Of a stretch of 64,000 nt of DNA, positions 38,701 to 44,617 are shown in pieces (positions within the stretch are counted from its first letter, which is position 1; the number at the start of each line of letters is the position of its first letter). This DNA is from Nakamurella multipartita DSM 44233. GTDB taxonomy: Bacteria; Actinomycetota; Actinomycetes; Mycobacteriales; Nakamurellaceae. The stretch lies in contig NC_013235.1 in the NCBI RefSeq assembly GCF_000024365.1, positions 5,332,001 through 5,396,000 of the forward strand, written 5' to 3'. Under the pieces are notes generated by a model that saw nothing but the letters and a program-made list of their open reading frames with translations, searched no databases and was not told where the DNA came from. Made by a program: the position numbers and the translations under genes.

Positions 38701-38964
38701 CTGGGACTCCCCGCGCAGGGCCGCCGCCGAATCCAGCTCACCGATCCCGGTGTTGATCCGACCCACGTACGCCTGGCCCTGGTTCTTGAGCACCCAGACC
38801 GTGCTGTCCACCGGCTCGGGCGGTACCTGGGCGAAGCCGGGCCGCTGCCAGGCCACGATCACCCCGGCCACCAGCGCGACACAGCACACGGCCGCCCACG
38901 CGATCCCCAGCGGGGAGCGGCGGATCGGGGTCGTGCGGCGCCGAGGGCGCGGCCCGTTACCCAC
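32755..38964 (-). CDS. Giant membrane-anchored Ig-like/fibronectin type III surface protein
   Basis: A 2,069-residue protein. A basic head is followed by a single signal-anchor helix at about residues 19-38 and an external stalk. The first 430 residues look like beta-rich repeats. Roughly 430-1500 are tandem Ig/cadherin-like domains (recurrent VEFVVSDG, TVTVSV and YEVSNGVGD strands). Four to five fibronectin III domains follow from about 1505, and a C-terminal segment has four spaced Cys. GTG at 38964 follows AGGAGG. As the first gene of the operon with MoxR, DUF58 and the transglutaminase-fold protein, it is the likely client of that module. Confidence 0.87.
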   Translation of the reverse strand: MGNGPRPRRRTTPIRRSPLGIAWAAVCCVALVAGVIVAWQRPGFAQVPPEPVDSTVWVLKNQGQAYVGRINTGIGELDSAAALRGESQVLQDSTGRPADEVVVVDPDKHELQVLDTATVTFGARAAIPNDAQVALRGGTIAVTDRVDGRLWVGFAQDLGTVDAETVDPAATVGPQTVLAVSPGGTAFATRPGADGIVAVTPGADPTTLDLGEGPLSLGRPGDAPVAAAGDIQLTTVGETPVVLDLADSALRVPGRRIALPEIPGAVLQEAGPASGEVLIASGAGLLAVDLTSGAVRTLAAADGVPVAPVTVSGCRYAAWVGRGALAPITALAACGDQANPVTVAGPVTAGALTLRARGAAVVLTDAASGRSWIASDGFRPVDNWSDVTPDGPVDTTVTVEEPTSSDELPRLPPDCTAVPVGAPRVADDRFGVRAGRSTVLRVLDNDPSVDCTTVVIDAVTPLPAELGSVAVVGNGTALQVTVAGPATALPPIQYEVSNGVGDRASASVSIAVVPAGETAPAERVRRSAVPAEVDGTVSYNVLDDMVSPTGDDLFLVSAATGGADVVSFRPDGTITYRNTGSGVGTDVPVEFVVSDGVEQATGTLTVSVGPGGSSMPVVYPAFGRTVVGRPAVVDLRRSVVSGSTEPLVISAVQPEGAAAAATARLDPRTGTVSVTAAEPGSYYFTFEAAAGGRGTTGVLRVDVAAADGAQAAVVPMLDVAYLPADGETVIDPTANDTDPQGRGLAVQQVVEADPTGSTPVTAAVVDLHLVRIGGSRPLRAPVELAYTVFDGTDSPTGLIRVVPVPTPRIVPPPLTAPVQATVRAGDAVTIPVTRFTTSQDGTPVTVTVDQAQVDALPGRVLVTPDAIRYLAPADAPAGQISFGYLASSGSAQAGQPAQSAGTVTITVTAGEQENRPPDAPPPVTARVFAGGAITVTIPVAGVDPDGDWVTLQSIEQPEAPLGDLRVAGPDTLSYTAFGTPGVDRLTYVAADPSGATVTGEVTVLVVTPSVAARPPVAPDLAASLRPGTSIRIDPLASVVDPGGQPVALADPAFTATAGLDVQVDEGGLILTAPAEPTVGTVRYTVVNAKGLTASGSVRVTVSPDAPMLEPVARDAFVQPGDLTADPLTGDAFVEVDLTGSVVNRSGRGSELTVSVDPVSAAAATLVDPRTIRVGVSTVRQVIAYQVTDASGGRAGAFIVVPPRNQLYGPQLRSGVGPVELDAGRSVEVAIEDYVVVGGTGQDAVTIAADPAPRVTQGTVVRSSPSTLTLTAPSDAGGSAAVYVPIAVGAGPPVVLGIPVRITPRLVPPPRLDSADLAVEAGTSAALDLRPLTTTYDERQAAGISYAIGTAPAGVDARLQGGVITVTAAADTPRGTRIELPVGVSDGDGKEGKATLTVTVTGSTKPLPTVVDQQVGQAGGGVEIAVDLLTGSLDPVGLGLSITGVRVVDGAAGVATGPTVSGGTVTLTPAAGFVGEIVVAADVLDGTRDPDRQVTATLRVQIQDRPSAPGVPAAVPGTVTARSVQLQWAPSAANGSPVQSYTVSGGGITQDCPGSDSTCVIGGLTPGQAFVFVVSATNAVGRSDPSAASAVIVPDTTPVTPAAPSVEYRARGQVAVGFAVPTGDFTPVTAMALQVLQGDQVVQVIEPATSPTVLSGLDSAAVYRFQVRASNQQGASDWSAPSGAIIPSGVPGAPTALTAQFVYDAGRRGVQVSWAPPADDGGEAVQSYRLLVGDQVAATGGADWLTAFVPVTGNDPVTVAVVAQNPRGDSPPAGPATVAPFARPAAVTGLTLTPGDSSLTASWSPADSPGRPITDYQYRVDGGSWTGAGPSTSATIGSLANGTDYTVEVRACNGESGFGEDVRCGPAGDPVTGRPFGSLSDPTVVVAPTEKWGRSMSVTWTFPGGNGRPVLSQSVQITGAATDSPAVSGLTGSWRRDLDYGSSITVTVRYCVATGGGQDCRQASASGSTATAFVVATQSLAPLPGTCAADEPYPGEWRLEADCDPAHWVPAPAPASLLCVRSGPAYPEFPAGNPAPIPFKTLNQWYLATDGKWYRQPVLTNPDSKIPSCN

Positions 38965-39288
38965 GCCGCCTCCTCGAATGTCCCGCCCACGATTCCCCCG
39001 CTGCCCACCCCGGTGCTGACGACGCGGACCCGGTGCAGCGCCCCGGCTCACATGATGCCATCCAAATGGGTCTCCGTCATGACTGTCTGCGATCATTCCG
39101 ACGACTTATCCGCCTGATTTCCCGGTTCAACGCTCCAACCACCCGATGTTGTTTGGTCCATTAGCGCCGATTTCACGCACTTCATCACTTCACGTAGCGA
39201 CCGGGTGGGTGCGCCCGCGCTGATTATCGCCCGGCCGGACTCCCTCCGGACGGGGTTGTGGACAACTTCGACATGCAAGGCTGGCCGA
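38965..39288. promoter_or_regulatory. Divergent promoter region of the giant-protein operon and the lipoprotein
   Basis: This 324-base gap is unusually AT-rich for the window. On the minus strand TTGAAC (39130-39125) and TAAGTC (39108-39103) are 16 bases apart, a plausible promoter about 140 bases upstream of the giant gene. On the plus strand TTCACG and TAGCGA 17 bases apart, near 39171-39200, are a weaker candidate. No gene or structured RNA was recognised. Confidence 0.4.
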
Positions 39289-40710
39289 GTGCCCTGCTGT
39301 TCTCCCGGCTGTTCTCCCGGCTGTTCTCCCGGCTGTTCTCCCGGCTGTTCTCCCGCTCCCCGGCCGTACCGCCGCGGGCGGTGGCGGCTGGCTGCGGTCG
39401 TGCTCCCGGCGGCCCTGCTGGCCGGAGCCTGCACCTCGGTCCTGGACCGCTCGGCGCTGCCGTCCGGCGACCCCCGCACCGGCGGCTCGGCCGTGGTCAC
39501 CGCCTCCGCGCCGATCACTCCGGTCACCCCGGACGGCCTGATCGCCGGGCCGGGTGTGAGCGATTCCGAGATCGCCCTCGGCATCCTGGCCGACCCCGGA
39601 ACCGACCGGGGCTTCACCGCCGGCGTGCACCTGTGGCAACGCTCGGTGAACACCTCCGGCGGGGTGTGCGGCCGGACCGTCACCACCGCGGGGCAGGGGA
39701 GCGACGACATTTCCGCGGACGCCGCCACGGCCTACCGGCAGATCGGCCCGTCGACGCTGGGGCTGCTGGCTCCGACCCCGCCGGCGGGCGGGACCCTGAC
39801 CGCCTCGATCGCGGCCGACCAGATCCCGCTGGTGACCGCGACGGCCACCTCGACCCAGCTCAATCCGTCCGGCCCGCTGGTCGCCGGGGCCACCGCGGAC
39901 ATCCTGATCATCAACGGCCTGGACCACCTGCGGGCGGCCGGCGTGATCGACCGGGGCGCCACCGTGGGAGTCCTGGACGACGGGTCCGGCCTCGCCGCGA
40001 ATGCGCTGGCCGGCGCGCGCTGGTGGGCCGCGCAGAACGAGGTCACGCTGGACGTGCGCCCGGCCGGCGGTGCTGCGGTCGACGGTGGTGCGCCCGACGG
40101 TGGTCCGGGCGACGATGGTGAGGGCGACGGTGGTGAGGGCGACGGTGGTGCGGCGCCGGACGAGGCCGGGTGGACCGGTGTCGCCGCCGTGCTGGTGCCG
40201 GCCGATCCGGCCGCGGTGAGTGCGCTGCTCGCCGGCTCGACGCTGCCGGTGCTCACGCTGCTGGACGGGTTCGAACCGGGCGACTGGACCGCTGCGACCG
40301 TGGACGCCGCGGACGGGCGGCTCTTCGTGGCCACCCCGGCCCCGGCCTACGGATCGGACTACCCGGCCGCCGTCACGGTCGCCTCGGTGGCCGCCGCCGC
40401 CGGGACCGACGAGGCCGGGCCCCGCACCCTGGACGGGTATGCGGCCGGGTCGACGTGGGGCCGGCTGATCACGCAGGCGTGCGCCGACCGGACCCTGACC
40501 CGGGCCGGCATCCGGCAGGCCGCGAGCACCGTCGGGGCCGCCCCGGCCGGCTCCCTGTTCGGGCCCGGTGAGCTCAGCCTGGTGGTCGGGTCCGGCCTGC
40601 CGGCGACCCGGGTCTCCTCGATCTCGGTGGCCCAGCGCACCGCGCCGACCGGGCTTCGGTCGCTGACCTGGCTCGAGTCGGCGCCGGGCATCGAGGACTA
40701 CCTGCCCTGA
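39289..40710 (+). CDS. Lipoprotein with type I periplasmic-binding fold (branched-chain amino acid receptor-like)
   Basis: A 473-residue protein. The signal peptide [15 protein letters not shown] places the lipid-attachment Cys at 48. The mature part resembles LivJ/AmiC-type receptors ([18 protein letters not shown], then [15 protein letters not shown]). An Asp/Gly-rich insert sits at about residues 264-290. GTG at 39289 has a modest AAGG site; it is the nearest possible start upstream of a (CSPG)n tract, while TTG 39256 and GTG 39205 are alternatives. No permease or ATPase genes are adjacent, so it may sense or bind a ligand for another system. Confidence 0.7.
   Translation: MPCCSPGCSPGCSPGCSPGCSPAPRPYRRGRWRLAAVVLPAALLAGACTSVLDRSALPSGDPRTGGSAVVTASAPITPVTPDGLIAGPGVSDSEIALGILADPGTDRGFTAGVHLWQRSVNTSGGVCGRTVTTAGQGSDDISADAATAYRQIGPSTLGLLAPTPPAGGTLTASIAADQIPLVTATATSTQLNPSGPLVAGATADILIINGLDHLRAAGVIDRGATVGVLDDGSGLAANALAGARWWAAQNEVTLDVRPAGGAAVDGGAPDGGPGDDGEGDGGEGDGGAAPDEAGWTGVAAVLVPADPAAVSALLAGSTLPVLTLLDGFEPGDWTAATVDAADGRLFVATPAPAYGSDYPAAVTVASVAAAAGTDEAGPRTLDGYAAGSTWGRLITQACADRTLTRAGIRQAASTVGAAPAGSLFGPGELSLVVGSGLPATRVSSISVAQRTAPTGLRSLTWLESAPGIEDYLP
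39297..39355 (+). repeat. 12-bp minisatellite, five copies, encoding CSPG units
   Basis: The unit CTGTTCTCCCGG occurs four times exactly from 39297, with a fifth copy matching 11 of 12 bases. In the lipoprotein frame it encodes repeated Cys-Ser-Pro-Gly just before the signal peptide. Copy changes would keep the frame. Confidence 0.9.
40078..40160 (+). repeat. Degenerate GACGGTGGT-type repeat encoding an Asp/Gly-rich insert
   Basis: Repeats built on GACGGTGGTG and GGCGACGGTGGTGAG encode a [22 protein letters not shown] stretch inside the binding-protein gene. It interrupts the fold between two conserved-looking halves and is probably a surface loop. Confidence 0.6.
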
Positions 40711-40781
40711 TCGGCCATTCGGGGGCGGCTGGGGGTTTGTCCCCGAGGCGGGCGGTCCCCGGCCGGCGAAGACTGGATGTC

Positions 40782-40982
40782 ATGACCACACCGGAACGTC
40801 CCTATCGGCGCCTGACCCTGTCCACCACCGACAAGATGATCGGGGGTGTCTGCGGGGGCATCGCGGCCTACTTCAACGTCGACCCCACGCTCATCCGGCT
40901 GATCGCCGTGGTGCTCGCGCTGGTCGGCGGCGGCGGCATCATCGCCTACCTGCTGGCCTGGTTGATCATGCCCAAGCCCTGA
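40782..40982 (+). CDS. PspC domain membrane protein
   Basis: A 66-residue stand-alone PspC domain: [20 protein letters not shown] then [15 protein letters not shown] and a hydrophobic helix ending AWLIMPKP. In proteobacteria PspC belongs to the phage-shock membrane-stress response; actinobacterial stand-alone forms are usually unassigned. ATG at 40782 has no clear ribosome site and may be leaderless. It lies between the lipoprotein and mutarotase genes, in the same direction. Confidence 0.9.
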   Translation: MTTPERPYRRLTLSTTDKMIGGVCGGIAAYFNVDPTLIRLIAVVLALVGGGGIIAYLLAWLIMPKP

Positions 40983-41009
40983 TCCGGGCCGCGCGGTAGC
41001 CTGCCGGGC

Positions 41010-41897
41010 ATGACGCAGCCGCCCTCCTCCGATCTCACCCTCCCCGACGGCGTGCGGGTCGTCGCCGGACGCGGTGGGCTGCTGGCCGTGCAGGTCGACG
41101 TCCCGGCGTGCCGGGGCGAGGTGTACCTGCACGGCGGGCACGTCACGTCCTGGAGCCCGTTGGGCCGGGAAGTGCTGTGGCTGAGCCGGGACGCGGTGTT
41201 CAAGCCCGGCACGGCCATCCGCGGCGGCGTGCCGATCTGCTTTCCCTGGTTCGCCGGCGGCCCCGACGGCGGCCTGGCCCCGGCCCACGGATTCGCCCGG
41301 ACCACCGAATGGGCCCTGGTCGGGGCGACTACCGACGGCCAGTGGGTGGAACTGATCCTGGCCCTGACCGACTCGGAGCAGACCCGCGCACAGTGGCCGC
41401 ACTCGTTCGCCGTCGACTACCGGGTCCGGATGGGCGAGGACGAGCTGGCGCTGTTGTTCACCGTCACCAACACCGGGGACGCGCCCTTCACCTTCGAGGA
41501 GGCGCTGCACAGTTACTTCGCCGTCGAGGACATCAGGTCCACCGAGGTGGACGGGCTGGAGGGCGCGAGCTACCTGGACATGGTGCCGGGGGCCGACCGC
41601 GGCCCGCACGTGCTCGACGGCCCGATCACCTTCACCGGGGAGACCGACCGGACCTTCCAGAGCACCGGGGCCACCGCGGTCATCCGGCGCGGCCCCCGGT
41701 CGGTCACGGTCGCCCGCGACGGGTCGAGCAGCGCGATCGTCTGGAATCCGTGGGTGGACAAGGCCGCCGCCATGGCCGACTTCGGCGACGACGAGTGGAC
41801 CGGCATGGTCTGCGTGGAGACGGCCAACGTCAAGGCCGACGCGGTGACCCTGGAGCCGGGGGCCACGCACACGATGACCGCCTACATCACGATCTGA
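41010..41897 (+). CDS. D-hexose-6-phosphate mutarotase (aldose 1-epimerase-like, YeaD type)
   Basis: A 295-residue beta-sandwich enzyme that interconverts the alpha and beta anomers of glucose 6-phosphate and similar sugars. Family segments are GGHVTSWSPLGREVLWLS, GGVPICFPWFAGG, AHGFARTTEW (active-site His) and FEEALHSYFAVEDI (acidic residues), with VWNPWVDKA near the end. Length is typical. The start ATG at 41010 lies 27 bases after the PspC gene. It is convergent with the flippase-like gene. Confidence 0.9.
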   Translation: MTQPPSSDLTLPDGVRVVAGRGGLLAVQVDVPACRGEVYLHGGHVTSWSPLGREVLWLSRDAVFKPGTAIRGGVPICFPWFAGGPDGGLAPAHGFARTTEWALVGATTDGQWVELILALTDSEQTRAQWPHSFAVDYRVRMGEDELALLFTVTNTGDAPFTFEEALHSYFAVEDIRSTEVDGLEGASYLDMVPGADRGPHVLDGPITFTGETDRTFQSTGATAVIRRGPRSVTVARDGSSSAIVWNPWVDKAAAMADFGDDEWTGMVCVETANVKADAVTLEPGATHTMTAYITI

Positions 41898-41939
41898 CCG
41901 GCGCGGCTGTTCTCGCCCCACCTCAGTCGACGGGCCCGG

Positions 41940-43121
41940 CTAGCGGCTGGGCGCGATGGCCTGCCGGCGCCGCCACCAGCCCAGCGTGAACAGTCCAGGG
42001 ATCAGCGGCAGCAGCAGCGTCGCCGCCCGCCAGATGACCAGCGCGGCGACCAGGTCGGCCGGGTCGGCAACGCCCTCGGCATTGATCAGCACGATCAGGC
42101 TGGCGTCGAGCACGCCCAGCCCGGCGAACGGGAAGATCGTCAACGGGTAGAGCGTGAGCATGGCGGCCAGCACGGCCAGGTAGCCGATGTCAGCACCGGG
42201 AATGCCGACGAACCGCAGGCAGACGATGACCACCAGCGAGTCGACCACGATGAAGCCGAGCATCGTCGGCGTGGCCCGGGTCATCCGCGACACCAACCCC
42301 GATGACGACTCCTTCTGGAACCGCACCACCGCGGCCGCCCAGGCGTCGGGGTCGACGGTCGGCCGCAGCCGGCGGACCACCCGGGCCGCCAGCCGCCCGA
42401 CGTTGCCGGCCGCCCGCTCCCCCTTGGCGATCATCACCATGGCCCAGACCAGCAACGCGGCGGCGACCAGCCCGCCGAGGGCCATCCAGACCTGGATGCC
42501 CTCCACCGGCAGCACCAGCAGCGTGACCCCCAGGCCGAGGACCGGCGCGACGAACCGGGCCAGGTAGAACACGATGGTGTCCAGGACCAGGGCGGCCGCA
42601 CCCCGGGTCGTTTCCACCCCGAACGAGGTGAGCATCGACAGGCGCAGCACGGTGTCCGCCGGCGGCGGGGTGAAGGTCTGGATCAGGGTGCCGGACAGCG
42701 CCGTCTGCAGCGCGTGTGGCAGGGACAGGCCGGGGATCAGGATCGGCAGGGTGGCCGCGTTCACCGACTGCCGGATCGCGATGAGCAGCACCACGACGGC
42801 GATCTCCCACCAGGTCAGCCGGGCCAGCGCGTCGCCGACCTGGGCCCAGTCGACGGCCCGCAGCGCCTGCACGGCCAGGTAGATCCCGCCGGCCACCAGC
42901 GCGATCTTGACCAGCATGACCAGCCCCCGGCGCCACCGGGCCCGGCCCTCGGCCGCGGGTGGCGGCTGGGGCACGGTCGGCGGCTGGGGCACGGGTGGCG
43001 GCTGGGGCACGGGTGGCGGCTGGGGCACGGCCGCCGGCTGCGGCACGGCCGCCGGCTGCGGCACGGCCGCCGGCTGGGGCACGGTCGGCGGCTGCGGCAC
43101 GGTCGGCTCGGCCTCACTCAC
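41940..43121 (-). CDS. UPF0104/lysylphosphatidylglycerol synthase TM-region (flippase-like) protein
   Basis: A 393-residue protein: about 58 Pro-rich residues built from VPQPPx/VPQPAA repeats, then about eight transmembrane helices of the flippase-half family of MprF. Landmarks are ALSGTLIQTFTPPPADTVLRL and TIFPFAGLGVLDASL, the usual places for its functional loops. It probably moves or recognises a lipid or glycolipid head group. Unlike MprF it has no DUF2156 domain; such a domain is encoded separately at 25083-27254. It is followed upstream by glycosyltransferase genes in the same direction. Confidence 0.85.
   Translation of the reverse strand: MSEAEPTVPQPPTVPQPAAVPQPAAVPQPAAVPQPPPVPQPPPVPQPPTVPQPPPAAEGRARWRRGLVMLVKIALVAGGIYLAVQALRAVDWAQVGDALARLTWWEIAVVVLLIAIRQSVNAATLPILIPGLSLPHALQTALSGTLIQTFTPPPADTVLRLSMLTSFGVETTRGAAALVLDTIVFYLARFVAPVLGLGVTLLVLPVEGIQVWMALGGLVAAALLVWAMVMIAKGERAAGNVGRLAARVVRRLRPTVDPDAWAAAVVRFQKESSSGLVSRMTRATPTMLGFIVVDSLVVIVCLRFVGIPGADIGYLAVLAAMLTLYPLTIFPFAGLGVLDASLIVLINAEGVADPADLVAALVIWRAATLLLPLIPGLFTLGWWRRRQAIAPSR
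42961..43104 (-). repeat. 18-bp minisatellite, eight copies, encoding VPQPxx
   Basis: Eight consecutive 18-base units starting GGCGGCTGGGGCACGG (plus strand), differing at a few positions, encode the six-residue units VPQPPx or VPQPAA in the flippase-like gene. The unit keeps the frame, so copy number could vary between strains. Confidence 0.92.
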
Positions 43122-43244
43122 CGGCCCATCCTCGCCGATCCGCCCGGGCCGGCCGCGCCCCGCCTCGCTCTACCCCGCGCCTGGCCCCGGCCCCCGCTTC
43201 GGCTCCGGCCCCGCGCCGCCCCCGGCCCCGCGCCTGCCCCGCTG

Positions 43245-43303
43245 TTGATCATGGGCTAATGGCCGTTCTGGCGGAGCCAGAACGGCCATCAGCCCATGAT
43301 CAA
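43245..43303. terminator. Long inverted repeat of the TTGATCATGGG family
   Basis: TTGATCATGGGCT (43245-43257) pairs with 43291-43303. After one mismatch, 43259-43272 pairs with 43276-43289, leaving a 3-base loop. The right arm contains the stop codon of the glycosyltransferase gene. The outer sequence recurs at 63179-63245. Confidence 0.65.
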
Positions 43304-44610
43304 TTCCCGGTTGCGGCGGGCGCCAGCGCCTGCCAGGCGATCTGCCGGCCCGGTCGCTCCCGCAGGCCGGCGCCCAGGTCCGCGGCGACCCGGGCCTGGT
43401 CGCCGTCGAGCAACTCGGCCAGCGCCGCCCGCAGCTCGGCCGGCGAGGCGGCGTTGGGGTCAAGGGCGATGCCCACGCCGGCGTCGACGATGGCGGCGGC
43501 CCCGGCGAACTGGTCGGTGGAGAACGGCAGCACCAGCATCGGCACGCCGGCCATGAGGGCCTCGGTGACGCTGTTGTTGCCGCCGTGGGTGACCGTCACG
43601 GCGGCGTGCTCGAGCAGCGCGACCTGCGGCAGGAACTCACGGACCAGCCAGTGCGGCGGCAGCTCACCGAGCACCGCCCGGTCGGCCGACCCGACGGCCA
43701 GCGCGACCCGCACCGGCAGCGCGGCCAACGCCCGCGCGACCCGGGCCAGCACATCGGCCCGGACCGACAGGAAGCTGCCGAAGCTGACGTAGACCAGCGG
43801 CCGGGACGGGTCGGCGGCCAACCAGTCCGCGATGTCCGGCGGCGTCGGCTGGGCGCGCACCGCGGAGCCCAGGAAGGCGTGCGACGGCAGCAGCGCCGTG
43901 CGCGCCGGGTCGTGCAGCGCTGCCGGGTAGTTCAGCAGCACCTGGCCGGCGTGTTCGGTGAAGGCGTCGACCGACGCCGGGGCCTGCGGGGCCAGCTCGG
44001 CCAGGGCCGCGTTCCACTCCGCGGTGAACCCGTCCCGGACCTCCCGACACCGCTGGTGCAGGGTGGCCAGGTCGTCGGGATCGGGGGTGAACACGGCCGG
44101 CCAGGCCGGTGGATAGCCGTAGACCTCGTCGCCGACCGGCAGCGCGGTGGGGTGCCCGAGGACCACGTCGGCGTGCGGGACGCCGCCGGCCAGCAGGGCC
44201 AACCGCGCGCTGAAGGCCAGGTGGTCGACGAGGACGTGGTCGGGCCGGACCTGGTCGACCACGGCCAGCACCCGGCGGGCGGTGGCGACCGGATCCCACA
44301 GCAGGTCGGCCCGGCGCGCGTCGGCCTGGTACTGCAGCGTGGGCACCATGCCCCGCTCGGTCGCGGCGAAGAATCCGCGCAGCGCGTCGTCCTCCCCGGC
44401 GACCTGCTCCTGGGCGCGGATCACCCCGGGGTTGGAGCCGCGGCCCAGCCGCAGGTCGGTGCGGGCGAAGCCGAAGTCGGCGGTGATGGCGGCCGTGGCC
44501 GGCCCGCTGGCCACCACCACCCGCTCGCCGGCATCGCGCCAGGCGGTCGCCAAGGTGGCCAGCGGCAGCAGGTGCGAGGCGTAGTCGGGGCTGATCACCA
44601 GCAGGGTCAC
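43300..44610 (-). CDS. MGT-type (GT1) glycosyltransferase
   Basis: A 436-residue GT-B glycosyltransferase like macrolide and glycopeptide transferases. The N-terminal acceptor domain opens VTLLVISPDYASHLLPLATL. The donor domain has VYVSFGS, then VTHGGNNSVTEALMAGVPML and PFSTDQF, the nucleotide-sugar binding loop. GTG at 44610 lies seven bases after the upstream stop; longer starts overlap that gene. It is probably co-transcribed with the HEAT-GT4 gene. The acceptor (natural product, sterol-like or glycolipid) is unknown. Confidence 0.87.
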   Translation of the reverse strand: MTLLVISPDYASHLLPLATLATAWRDAGERVVVASGPATAAITADFGFARTDLRLGRGSNPGVIRAQEQVAGEDDALRGFFAATERGMVPTLQYQADARRADLLWDPVATARRVLAVVDQVRPDHVLVDHLAFSARLALLAGGVPHADVVLGHPTALPVGDEVYGYPPAWPAVFTPDPDDLATLHQRCREVRDGFTAEWNAALAELAPQAPASVDAFTEHAGQVLLNYPAALHDPARTALLPSHAFLGSAVRAQPTPPDIADWLAADPSRPLVYVSFGSFLSVRADVLARVARALAALPVRVALAVGSADRAVLGELPPHWLVREFLPQVALLEHAAVTVTHGGNNSVTEALMAGVPMLVLPFSTDQFAGAAAIVDAGVGIALDPNAASPAELRAALAELLDGDQARVAADLGAGLRERPGRQIAWQALAPAATGN

Positions 44611-44617
44611 GGTCGTC

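Noticed and set aside
32800..39117. A 2,105-codon open frame antisense to the giant Ig/Fn3 gene
   Set aside because: GC-rich coding DNA with few stops opposite; the product is Arg/Gly/His-rich low-complexity sequence without domains. The minus-strand gene has a start, ribosome site and clear domains.
39258..40121. Alternative frame through the minisatellite reading LFSR repeats
   Set aside because: It continues as Arg/Gly-rich shadow sequence, whereas the chosen frame leads into a signal peptide with a lipobox and a binding-protein fold.
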